Below, in pieces: positions 28,764-36,279 of a DNA stretch of 64,000 nucleotides. A model generated the notes under the pieces. That model did not search any database and was not told where the DNA came from. It saw only the letters and a list, made by a program, of their open reading frames with translations. The position numbers were made by a program, and so were the translations under genes. The stretch comes from Calidifontibacillus erzurumensis. GTDB lineage: Bacteria > Bacillota > Bacilli > Bacillales > Bacillaceae_J. The DNA lies in assembly GCF_013303125.1 (NCBI RefSeq), contig NZ_JABTTE010000020.1, positions 1 through 64,000 on the forward strand, given 5' to 3'. Every line of letters begins with the position of its first letter. Position 1 is the stretch's first letter.

Positions 28764-29981
28764 ATGAAGATAAAATCTGGCGTAATTGAACAATTCCAAC
28801 AATACTCTCAATTTTCCAATCTGGAAAAATTTAACATCCATATGGAAAAGTGGTGCGAAAAACACAAACGGAACTTTACAAAAGGAGAACTCATCGGCTT
28901 AATGTGGCTCGCTCGGTTTGCGGCTAAAGTACCTGGAGTGGCAAATGCAAAGATCGGCACTGTCTTAAAGGCGATTCATGAAGCATATCACGGCAATGGG
29001 ATTTCCCGCTCAACATTTAAACGAATGATTGGCAAAGCAAAAAAACTTGGAATTTTAACAGTCTATGAAACTTCAAGAAATGACGGGTCCCAATCTAGCA
29101 ACTTGTATGTATTTAATCGATTTCCAACTAATGAACTACCGGATGAGGAGAAATTGAACCAGCCAAATAAAACTAAATATTTATTAGAAACTATTAAAAA
29201 TATTTTTAATAAACGTAAGAAGCGTCCAAGTGACATGAAAGCAGATGTAAAAATCGAACACACACAACAAGCAATTTCTACAACAGACAAATGCACAGAA
29301 AGCAAAAACGAAATACAAGCAAATGAGATAGATGATCGGCCTTCTTACTGGAAGTTATTAGATCCAAATGGAGAAATAAAGCGCAAAAATCCCAAATTAT
29401 TGAACCAAGAAACGAACCGTCAAACTGAACAGTTAGACTATACATATACAAACGATCATGTTCCTGCGTCTTTCGCAAAATGGGTAAAAATTTTCTTTAA
29501 CAATGCCAAGACCATTGAAGAATATTGGAGAATGGTTTTAATCGCTGCCTACAAAAACAACGTGGAAACGAAACATGAACAAGTGCTAAACATTGCCATC
29601 GATGCTTTTAAACAACTCATTCGAAAACTAAAATCAACAAAAGAGATTAAAAAGCCGATCGCTTATTTCTACGGCACTGTCTCAAAAAAATTTAAAGACC
29701 TTTATTTTGAAGAGTTATATGAAATGGGCTTTCCAGTTGAAACCCCAGATACTCATTTTCAAGATCAATCTTTATCGAACTTGAGGACAAACTTGTCATT
29801 CTATGAAGAACCAATTTGTAATCCAGATGGTAATTCATCACATCCTGAACAACAAATTGGTAAAAAAGAAACGATTTTGCCTTTTCAGAAAAACCAGCAA
29901 ACTGTACTTGAATTTGGGAGTCAAGCTGCCAATCGTGGAAAATACTATTTTGCAATCTTTAAAGAGCTTTTAGAAAGCTGA
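28764..29981 (+). CDS. Rep/DnaD-like DNA-binding protein with N-terminal winged helix
   Basis: A 405-residue protein. Residues about 25-125 look like a replication-initiator-type winged helix (FTKGELIGLMWLARFAAKV, GISRSTFKRMIGKAKKLGILTVY, SSNLYVF). A charged linker rich in Lys/Glu/Thr follows to about 245, then a helical C-terminal part with IKKPIAYFYGTVSKKFKDLYFEELYEMGF, a pattern of DnaD/replisome-organiser-like proteins. Similar Bacillus proteins are annotated only as cytosolic or helix-turn-helix proteins. The ATG at 28764 follows GGGTGG; the frame extends into the promoter. No plasmid origin or iterons are seen, so a regulatory role under the nearby sigma factor is the simpler reading. 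Confidence 0.65.
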   Translation: MKIKSGVIEQFQQYSQFSNLEKFNIHMEKWCEKHKRNFTKGELIGLMWLARFAAKVPGVANAKIGTVLKAIHEAYHGNGISRSTFKRMIGKAKKLGILTVYETSRNDGSQSSNLYVFNRFPTNELPDEEKLNQPNKTKYLLETIKNIFNKRKKRPSDMKADVKIEHTQQAISTTDKCTESKNEIQANEIDDRPSYWKLLDPNGEIKRKNPKLLNQETNRQTEQLDYTYTNDHVPASFAKWVKIFFNNAKTIEEYWRMVLIAAYKNNVETKHEQVLNIAIDAFKQLIRKLKSTKEIKKPIAYFYGTVSKKFKDLYFEELYEMGFPVETPDTHFQDQSLSNLRTNLSFYEEPICNPDGNSSHPEQQIGKKETILPFQKNQQTVLEFGSQAANRGKYYFAIFKELLES

Positions 29982-30016
29982 AATAGTTGGTTAGGATAGT
30001 CTAGGTTGAGGAGCTA

Positions 30017-30060
30017 TTCAGTGCGGCCGCATGATGAATCACTGAACCCTCCCCTCTTTT
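30017..30060 (+). terminator. hairpin after the Rep/DnaD-like gene
   Basis: TTCAGTG and CACTGAA flank a 16-bp loop containing GCGGCCGC; a CCCTCTTTTAC pyrimidine tract follows. Moderate terminator candidate. Confidence 0.35.
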
Positions 30061-30175
30061 ACTTCAACCCATGATATGATCATTTTTCTGGAGCTCCCTT
30101 TTGCTAGTTCACTTCCTATGGACAATTAAAATTTTCAGAAGAGCTCTCTTGCAAAAAGTTTTTAAAAATCTTTGT

Positions 30176-30205
30176 CCCCTTTTTTCGCAAAACAGCCTAT
30201 TTATA
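30176..30205 (+). promoter_or_regulatory. unusual promoter B: CCCCTTTTTT-N11-CTATTTATA
   Basis: CCCCTTTTTT starts at 30176 and CTATTTATA at 30197, again 21 bp start to start, followed by GGGTGAAGGGAGGTG, which provides the ribosome binding site of the DUF1659 gene. The match in sequence, spacing and downstream G-rich tract with the site at 28711 is far beyond chance for two nearby intergenic regions. Confidence 0.72.
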
Positions 30206-30226
30206 GGGTGAAGGGAGGTGAAGAGC

Positions 30227-30448
30227 ATGGCTTCTGAATTTCTAGTCGACAGTCAACTTCGTTTGGAATTTCTTCAAGGGATGGATTTGGATGGCAATCC
30301 AATCTACAAAACGAAAACTTTTAACAACTTGAAAACAACGGCAACGCCTGAAAACATCCAAAATGTTGCCCTTGCCATCGCAGACCTTCAGCAGCATGAG
30401 TTGATGCGTGTACAACGGACAAACAACTATGACATTGTTGCAGGCTAA
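30227..30448 (+). CDS. DUF1659 family small protein
   Basis: A 73-residue protein, normal for the family. DUF1659 features are visible: LRLEFLQGMDLDGNPIYKTKTFNNLKTTATPENIQNVALAIADLQ. Function unknown. The ATG at 30227 follows GGGAGG; an upstream in-frame GTG lies within that site. First gene of a three-gene set with DUF2922 and YvrJ, a combination often seen together in Bacillales and here driven by the unusual promoter at 30176. Confidence 0.88.
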   Translation: MASEFLVDSQLRLEFLQGMDLDGNPIYKTKTFNNLKTTATPENIQNVALAIADLQQHELMRVQRTNNYDIVAG

Positions 30449-30504
30449 ATCTTTGGAAAAATCAAATAGAAGACACTCTAGTTTGCTAGAAAGGGGGAAA
30501 CCAA

Positions 30505-30726
30505 ATGAGCAAAAAGTTAGAAATGCAGTTTATTAATTTCGAGGGAAAAACATCCACCATTTCCATCGATAATCCGATTGAACCGGTAGATCCAGCAGCT
30601 GTGTCATCTGCGATGGATACCATTATTGCCGCCAATATTTTCGCAACATCTGGCGGTGACCTCGTTGCTAAAAAAGGGGCACGAATCGTGGAGCGCAATG
30701 TCTCGGAAGTAGAATTAGGAGCTTAA
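30505..30726 (+). CDS. DUF2922 family small protein
   Basis: A 73-residue protein: MSKKLEMQFINFEGKTSTIS, then DPAAVSSAMDTIIAANIF and the conserved GGDLVAKKGARIVER. Function unknown. It follows the DUF1659 gene by 56 bp with an AAAGGGGG site. Its pairing with DUF1659 and its size suggest the two work together, but no activity is known to me. Confidence 0.88.
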   Translation: MSKKLEMQFINFEGKTSTISIDNPIEPVDPAAVSSAMDTIIAANIFATSGGDLVAKKGARIVERNVSEVELGA

Positions 30727-30732
30727 ATCAAG

Positions 30733-30759
30733 AGAAGGGGGCTTCAAAGCTCCCTTTTC
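30733..30759 (+). terminator. hairpin after DUF2922
   Basis: GGGGGC pairs with GCTCCC (one G-U) over a TTCAAA loop, followed by TTTTC. A partial terminator would lower expression of the downstream YvrJ gene. Confidence 0.55.
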
Positions 30760-30939
30760 AAGTAAATAATAAAACAGAGCACTGGGGCAATCTCAGTGAA
30801 GCAATAAAGAAATCCAGTTGAATTTTGATGGTGACCATAGCAGGCCAAAGCTGGATTCGAATAAAAATTTTACGTAGATCCAAACGGAAAATGGAACACA
30901 AGAACCGTCCAAGTGATCCACGGGAAAGGAGGAAACCTT

Positions 30940-31083
30940 TTGGAACAACTGCTGCCATTTATTCAAGACTACGGTTTTCCGGTTGTCGTTACGTTTTATT
31001 TGCTCCATCGCATTGAAGCGAAGTTGGATACGCTAAACCAATCCATTTTGCAACTTCCTGAAAAAATGAGCATTCCTGAATAA
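30940..31083 (+). CDS. YvrJ family small membrane protein
   Basis: A 47-residue protein starting at TTG with AAAGGAGG five bases upstream: MEQLLPFIQDYGFPVVVTFY, then LLHRIEAKLDTLNQSILQL. This is the YvrJ layout, one membrane helix followed by an amphipathic coiled stretch. Function unknown. In the 210 bp before it, a fragment reading FYVDPNGKW resembles a DUF2922-like piece, broken by a stop. In B. subtilis yvrJ is associated with an alternative sigma factor; a different small sigma factor is encoded 2.4 kb away here. Confidence 0.8.
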   Translation: MEQLLPFIQDYGFPVVVTFYLLHRIEAKLDTLNQSILQLPEKMSIPE

Positions 31084-32002
31084 CAAGGGTAAACAAGAAA
31101 CTAGGATCGATTGGACGGTTTTACTGTTCCTAATACATCGCAGCGAAAGCCATTATACTAACTGTCCTACCTCCCACACAATCTTACATAGGCAATAACA
31201 AAGTTCAATAGGTTTCCATATATTTTCATTTTAATAGTGATATTGAGGTTCGGGTTGAGTGAATGTTTGCTTTTTGAGCCAGATTGGAGGTTTGGATTTT
31301 TTAGATTTCATTTGTTCTAGATAAAAAATACTGCGATTATAGCAGGTGCTTGAAATGTTAATATGCTTCTTTTTGAAATAATTTGTTGCCCCGCTATCTG
31401 CTCTGTTAATGGTCATCTTTCCAGTTATCCCGAATATTCCAATATTCAACACTGCCCACTATATTGCACCTTCAAACGGAACACATAGTCTGAAAAAACA
31501 TTCCGCCTCGGTGACCCTTATTTTTACTTAAACATACTAACCTATTTCCTTTAAAATCTAAGACGCATTTTTGAACAAATTTCACTCAAAAGAAATAACC
31601 TCTCCTCTTCGCCATGACTTTTTAGTTAATACGAAAAAATTTAGATTTAATATCCAAAGTTCTACTCTTAACGACTCATTTTTACTTTATTAAAAACCTA
31701 ATATCAGGAATAAAGTCTTATAATTATTTATTTTTAAGACTTTTGTAATAAAAAAGTATCAAAAATAATTTTGGTATAGTCCAAAAGTAATAGGTATTTT
31801 TATCTAAAATTGTTACAAAATTGGTAATTTTTATTTATTTTTAGTATGTTAATGGTATAATTATACATTATTAGATGTATTTGTATTTCCTAATTAGTAG
31901 TTTGAGTTCATAATAGAAAGAGAGTGTCCCATCATTTCTAATGCCAAATAAAAAATTGGTTGTCAGTTGAGAAGCTGACAATAAAGATGGAGGAGTGCTC
32001 AA
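31084..32002. other. gene-free AT-rich stretch
   Basis: No supported gene. Near 31845-31862 a TATGTTAATGGTATAAT extended -10 probably serves the response regulator gene at 32003. Confidence 0.4.
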
Positions 32003-32629
32003 ATGAACGGAAAGATCAAAATAATGATCATAGATAACTATCCTTTCATATTAGAAGCTTTAGGAGAATGTTTAGGCAAAGTAGAAGATTTCAACGTAAC
32101 GAGCAAACTAAATGACGTAGACACCGCTTATAAAGCGCTGGAAAAGAAATTACCTGATGTGATTGTCATCGATCCATTTTTTAATGACAGTAGAGGAATG
32201 GATTTCATTAAAAATATCAAAGAGGCTTATAAAGATCTTGTAAAAATTATTGTCTTTTCAAATATTAAATGCTGTGAATGTGTTCGAATGGTTTACAATT
32301 TGGGTGTCAGTGCCTTTTTGTTAAAAGTTGATTCTTTTGAAAAGATTATTAATGCTATCAGACAAAGCTATTTAGGGAATATACTACTGCCAAACCATTA
32401 TTTCATAACCGATGATCCACTAAATACGCTAACGATGACGGAAATAAAAATTTTGCATCTAATTTCTAAAGAAAAAAATAACCAAGAAATTGCGAAAGAG
32501 TTACATATAAGTAAACGGACTGTTGAATACCATATTTCATCTATTTTCCAGAAGTTAGGCGTCAATTCAAGGGTTGGTGCAGTTATGAAGGGAATGGAAA
32601 TGGGACTTCTTTATTTACCTGTTATATGA
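32003..32629 (+). CDS. LuxR/NarL-type response regulator
   Basis: A 208-residue two-domain regulator. The receiver (about 5-120) has Asp11, the phospho-acceptor Asp57 (VIVIDPFFND), a Ser in IIVFSN and Lys in FLLKVD. The LuxR helix-turn-helix (about 142-200) carries LTMTEIKILHLISKEKNNQEIAKEL and SKRTVEYHISSIFQKLGVNSRV. No cognate kinase is adjacent; the orphan kinase at 14277 is a possible but unsupported partner. GGAGGAG precedes the ATG. It stands alone with a long leader. Confidence 0.92.
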   Translation: MNGKIKIMIIDNYPFILEALGECLGKVEDFNVTSKLNDVDTAYKALEKKLPDVIVIDPFFNDSRGMDFIKNIKEAYKDLVKIIVFSNIKCCECVRMVYNLGVSAFLLKVDSFEKIINAIRQSYLGNILLPNHYFITDDPLNTLTMTEIKILHLISKEKNNQEIAKELHISKRTVEYHISSIFQKLGVNSRVGAVMKGMEMGLLYLPVI

Positions 32630-32712
32630 ATTCAATGCCTAAAGACTAGATAAAACATATTTTATGTTAAAAATTGTAAGCGGTTATCTTTACTGATTTA
32701 ATGATTATTCAT

Positions 32713-32784
32713 CAATTCTTTATAAATATCATTAATCATTTCTTTATATATATCATCAACCATTTCTTTACTTATATCATGAAG
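32713..32784. repeat. three tandem 24-bp AT-rich repeats
   Basis: Units of the form CATTTCTTTATATATATCAT plus four bases start at 32713, 32737 and 32761. On the minus strand they would read eight-residue units (for example MINDIYKE) but the frame is only about 20 codons from a start. Confidence 0.75.
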
Positions 32785-32954
32785 GAATTATATTTTATAA
32801 AATATACCACTATCCAATACATGATTGGATGAGTAACACATGCCTTCCTTTAGTATTACTCCTTCAATAAATCCAACTTAATTTATTGAAGGGACAACAT
32901 CTATCAATAGATACTTTAGTTTTAATATCTAATCATTAATTGAAAAAAAACAGG

Positions 32955-33003
32955 TAGTTAGGGAGTTATTGGCTCATCCAATAACAAACCCTAACTATTT
33001 TTT
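32955..33003 (+). terminator. long hairpin with T-tract downstream of the response regulator
   Basis: TAGTTAGGG pairs with CCCTAACTA, and inside it GTTATTGG pairs with CCAATAAC around CTCAT; six T follow. It lies 330 bp after the regulator stop. The remaining sequence to 33586 shows no supported gene. Confidence 0.75.
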
Positions 33004-33586
33004 ATGGTAGTTTGATTTGTCTCTTAGGAATAGTGGTTTATTATTCTTTACAGTTACATTAACATATTTTATGGAATTGCCGCAACAAACTTACCACTTA
33101 CCTAAGGCTAATTAACCAAAAAATGATATTGAATATATTCTAGATGTTTTGAAAAAGAATAATATTTATATCCTGCCTTGGATTATTTTTTTGCCTAAAA
33201 TCAATGTACAATTCTTTTACCATTTTCCGCTTGGCACTTGCCCCCGCCTATTCAAGTAGAGAAACTAAACATCTATTTCCTGCACCGTGTATAAAACGTC
33301 TATTTCTGCTCCGTTTGCAATCTTTTTTTGTAAGGGTACTACAAATAGTATCTTTTCTCCTACCAATTTTCTCACAGGGCTTAAATCCTATTAAGGCGGC
33401 TGTCGAACAATCGAATCTCGACGGAATTTTCCAAAGTTTCCAATTTATAAATTCTAAAGTTTCAATTACCGACAAAAAATTTTATCAATTGTTAAAAAAT
33501 TTTTAAAAAGCGACCTATTGGACGTGGAAATTTTTAAAATTTTCATACATAATAGGTATATAGAAATAGTGAAATGGGGGGATAAA

Positions 33587-33868
33587 ATGGACGATAAACA
33601 TTTCTTCAAAATAGTTTTTGGTGAAAATTTGAGACAAAAACGTTTGGAGATGGATCAAAAAGTTACGATAAAAAAAGCTGCATCATTAACAAACCTAAAC
33701 GAGGATTATTTAGGGAGAATTGAACGAGGCGAAAAACTTCCTTCCGTACATACTATTTTTCAATTATTTATTGGTCTCGGCATTAGCATCGACGAAATAT
33801 TCAAAGATGTCTATATGCAAATAGAAATACTGAAGAAAAACGGAACCAACTTCCACATACATAAATAA
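33587..33868 (+). CDS. XRE family helix-turn-helix regulator
   Basis: A 93-residue single-domain regulator: FGENLRQKRLEMDQKVTIKKAASLTNLNEDYLGRIERGEKLPSVHTIFQLFIGLGISIDEIF is a Cro/CI-type fold over residues about 9-75. The ATG at 33587 has GGGGGGAT upstream; the frame reaches 23 codons further without a site. It precedes comK by 122 bp on the same strand and could control it, but no operator is identified. No phage genes are adjacent. Confidence 0.85.
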   Translation: MDDKHFFKIVFGENLRQKRLEMDQKVTIKKAASLTNLNEDYLGRIERGEKLPSVHTIFQLFIGLGISIDEIFKDVYMQIEILKKNGTNFHIHK

Positions 33869-33950
33869 GTTTTTCAAGTTTTTATTTTATTATATTTTGA
33901 AACCGTTTCCTAACATCAGTTAAATTATTTTAATATATTAACTGTTATAT

Positions 33951-33965
33951 AAAAACGATCAAAAT
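33951..33965 (+). promoter_or_regulatory. AAAAACGATCAAAAT element upstream of comK
   Basis: The 15-mer ends 25 bases before the comK ATG. An identical 15-mer lies at 42313-42327, 26 bases before the start of another regulator gene. Conserved position relative to two starts suggests a promoter or operator element. Confidence 0.5.
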
Positions 33966-33990
33966 ATATTAAAATAGGAGATGTTTAGCC

Positions 33991-34473
33991 ATGATAAAAG
34001 TATTTGATCATTATGAAGTAAACAAAAGTACTATGGCAATATTATCTGTTGCTCATATTGATTACTCCACGCTTATACTCGAAGAAAACCAGCAAATCTA
34101 CGTTCGAAAAACACCGACTCAGATTATTAAAGAAGCTTGCATAGAAGGTGGCTCTACCTATGACGGAAGACGTATTGCCGTTATGCATGCAATTGGTGCC
34201 CGCCAAAAAGTACCCATTCCCATTGACCAAATCGATCAAATCTTTGCGTTCCCAACGCAATCTCCGAAATCTTTTGAATGCAGTTGGATTTTTTACCATC
34301 ATGTTAAATACATATCAACACGCAAGACTACCGAACACCAAGTGGTGCAATCGATTATTACATTTAAAAATGGACAAGAAATCATTTTAGATGAATCTCG
34401 GTTCATTTTGGAAAAACAAATGCAACGTACAGCTTTATGCATACTGAAATTTTCAAAGGTACCTTTAATATAG
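33991..34473 (+). CDS. comK: competence transcription factor ComK
   Basis: A 160-residue ComK homologue. It keeps the family signatures YEVNKSTMAIL, IYVRKTPTQIIKEACIEGGSTYDGRR, QIFAFPTQSP, SWIFYHHVKYI and the C-terminal QMQRTALCILKF. ComK activates DNA uptake and recombination genes by binding paired AT-boxes. B. subtilis ComK is 192 residues; about 30 C-terminal residues, a region used for proteolytic control and activity there, are missing here. AGGAGATG precedes the ATG. Convergent with a NucB-like nuclease gene. Whether the short form is functional cannot be told. Confidence 0.85.
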   Translation: MIKVFDHYEVNKSTMAILSVAHIDYSTLILEENQQIYVRKTPTQIIKEACIEGGSTYDGRRIAVMHAIGARQKVPIPIDQIDQIFAFPTQSPKSFECSWIFYHHVKYISTRKTTEHQVVQSIITFKNGQEIILDESRFILEKQMQRTALCILKFSKVPLI

Positions 34474-34507
34474 GATAAAATTTGTTAACTAATATTTATT
34501 ATGAAAA

Positions 34508-34557
34508 GAAGCAACTCCCCACCACACGCCAAGATCAGTGAGAAGTTGCTTCGATTT
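34508..34557. terminator. bidirectional terminator between comK and the nuclease gene
   Basis: GAAGCAACT (34508-34516) pairs with AGTTGCTTC (34544-34552), then GATTTTATTT on the plus strand. Confidence 0.7.
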
Positions 34558-34727
34558 TATTTCATTTAATATGGTCTTTCCAAATAATTTACTTTTCGTA
34601 CATCTACCCGACACTTCTTGCCTTCTTTTTTATACAGAATTAAGAAGAGTTATTAGAATTTGTGGATAAATTGTGTGTAAACTGTGGATATATAACCTAA
34701 TAACCGCATTCTTTCATTCACCAACAA

Positions 34728-35678
34728 TCACTTCAACCCTTCGCAAACACGTCCATCTCCGTCATTATCAAGTTTGTAAACATCTTTTCCATACAATTTC
34801 AGAGATTTTTCATACACTGCTTGAGCTTCTGCTTGCGTTTTAAAGTCTGAACAATTATAGTCATCTTTCGTTAAATCAACAGACGGCTTACTTGGTGTAG
34901 CTGGCTTTGGTGTTGCCGTTACTTGGCCTACAATTTTAAACAATACTCTAGTCCCATCTGGGTATTTCTCCAACTGATTTGCAACCCAAGCCCCTGCACC
35001 ACGATTATCACTCGGAGTTACATAGGCAACGTCAGCCCCTGCTCCACCTTCCGCACACATCGCCATCGGCCATTCATCCCGATCAAAGCCAGCTTTTGTC
35101 GGGATGCCTTTTAGTGATTCTTTGCGGTTTTCCTCTGCTCCATCGGGATCAATTGTACAGATCGCTGATTCACCTCTAGCGATTGCAGCTTTTATATGAG
35201 CTGCCGTTTCCGGATATAAATTAGCCGGAAATTCTAAAACTACATCATAAAGAGACGCCATTCCGTTAGATGAAATGATCGTTATTTTTCTTACAGCCCC
35301 ATCCCAATGAACATTAGCTCCCAACGTTTCACTCACGAAACGCAATGGAACCATTGTTGAGCTATTTAAGATTTGGGCTGGTATGCTTATTGTTTTAGTA
35401 ACACCGTTAACGGTCGGCTTTGTTGAGCCAATTTTTAAAACAATTTTTGTATTACCTTTAACAGCCGTTACGGTTTTTGTACCTGAATTCCAATCAACTT
35501 TAGAACCGAGTTTTTCAAATATGCCGCGTAATGGTACAAGCGTTGTTCCTTTTTGAATAACTGGCGGTTGACTATAACTTTGCTTTTTCCCATCGATATA
35601 GACGGTAATCGGCTGCTCCGCTGATACAACCGGAACCATTAAAAATAATGATATGAGTAAAATGAATAGTTTTTTCAC
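34728..35678 (-). CDS. secreted nuclease: stalk repeats + NucA/NucB domain + excalibur domain
   Basis: A 316-residue exported protein. Signal peptide to about VSA, two copper-amine-oxidase-N-type stalk repeats (about 22-140), a NucA/NucB-type DNase domain (about 145-250: YPETAAHI, then [19 protein letters not shown] and [12 protein letters not shown], holding the expected Asp/Glu and His-free active site of that family), a Pro/Thr linker, and a calcium-binding excalibur motif (DYNCSDF ... [11 protein letters not shown]). Some members cut DNA during competence (NucA) or outside sporulating cells (NucB). Next to comK, a role in DNA uptake is plausible. Stalk repeats closely match those of the CAP protein. 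Confidence 0.88.
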   Translation of the reverse strand: MKKLFILLISLFLMVPVVSAEQPITVYIDGKKQSYSQPPVIQKGTTLVPLRGIFEKLGSKVDWNSGTKTVTAVKGNTKIVLKIGSTKPTVNGVTKTISIPAQILNSSTMVPLRFVSETLGANVHWDGAVRKITIISSNGMASLYDVVLEFPANLYPETAAHIKAAIARGESAICTIDPDGAEENRKESLKGIPTKAGFDRDEWPMAMCAEGGAGADVAYVTPSDNRGAGAWVANQLEKYPDGTRVLFKIVGQVTATPKPATPSKPSVDLTKDDYNCSDFKTQAEAQAVYEKSLKLYGKDVYKLDNDGDGRVCEGLK

Positions 35679-36279
35679 CTAATCCCTCCTGTTGACACAA
35701 TCATAGGGTTTTCATATTGCTCTGACAACCGTCATTCTTATTCCTGCTTTACCAGTATTTTCAGGAGGTGATTAGATTCTATTAAAGTCGAAGTTTATTA
35801 GTGATGGCTGATCCGTGTAGTTTTATTTTTCTATTTTGCAAAATGCCGGGGATCATAGAGGCCAATCAAATTATATTGGTTCGCCTAACGTGAGGAAAAA
35901 AACACTCATATAGCGTGGTTCGTTCTTTTTGTATCTAACATAAAAAATTAAAAGGAAATTAAGAGCTGACCAGAACGTCGTACTTTCGACATCTGAACGC
36001 TCTCCTCCCTTTCTTCAATGTTTTTTAAAAGATTCCTATATGGATATGCCCTTTCATTGAAATAGCGTAAATGAATTTACAACCTGATCATCATATAATC
36101 AGATGAGTCTTTTTTATAAAACAAAACCCTTCATTCCTTCAATTTTTGCTTTAGAATAGCCCTGTCATTGTCTATTCCCAACGGTAGTCTAAAGACATAC
36201 TGCCTATCATACATGGGGAGAATTCATTGTCAATTGGATCTGGAATCCCCCACAATGATGAGCAAGCTGCAAATTTCCT
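35679..36279. other. gene-free stretch
   Basis: Nothing beyond a 14-codon minus-strand frame at about 35940-35990 with a GGGAGGAG site, too short to call. Confidence 0.4.

Noticed and set aside
28764-30060. Plasmid or phage replication module around the Rep/DnaD-like gene
   Set aside because: No iterons, origin-like sequence, helicase loader or phage structural genes nearby; regulation by the adjacent sigma factor explains the context better.
31231-31452. 73-codon minus-strand frame
   Set aside because: No ribosome binding site and no recognisable motif.
33204-33506. 100-codon frame before the XRE gene
   Set aside because: No ribosome binding site, Phe/Leu/Ser-rich noise typical of AT-rich intergenic DNA.
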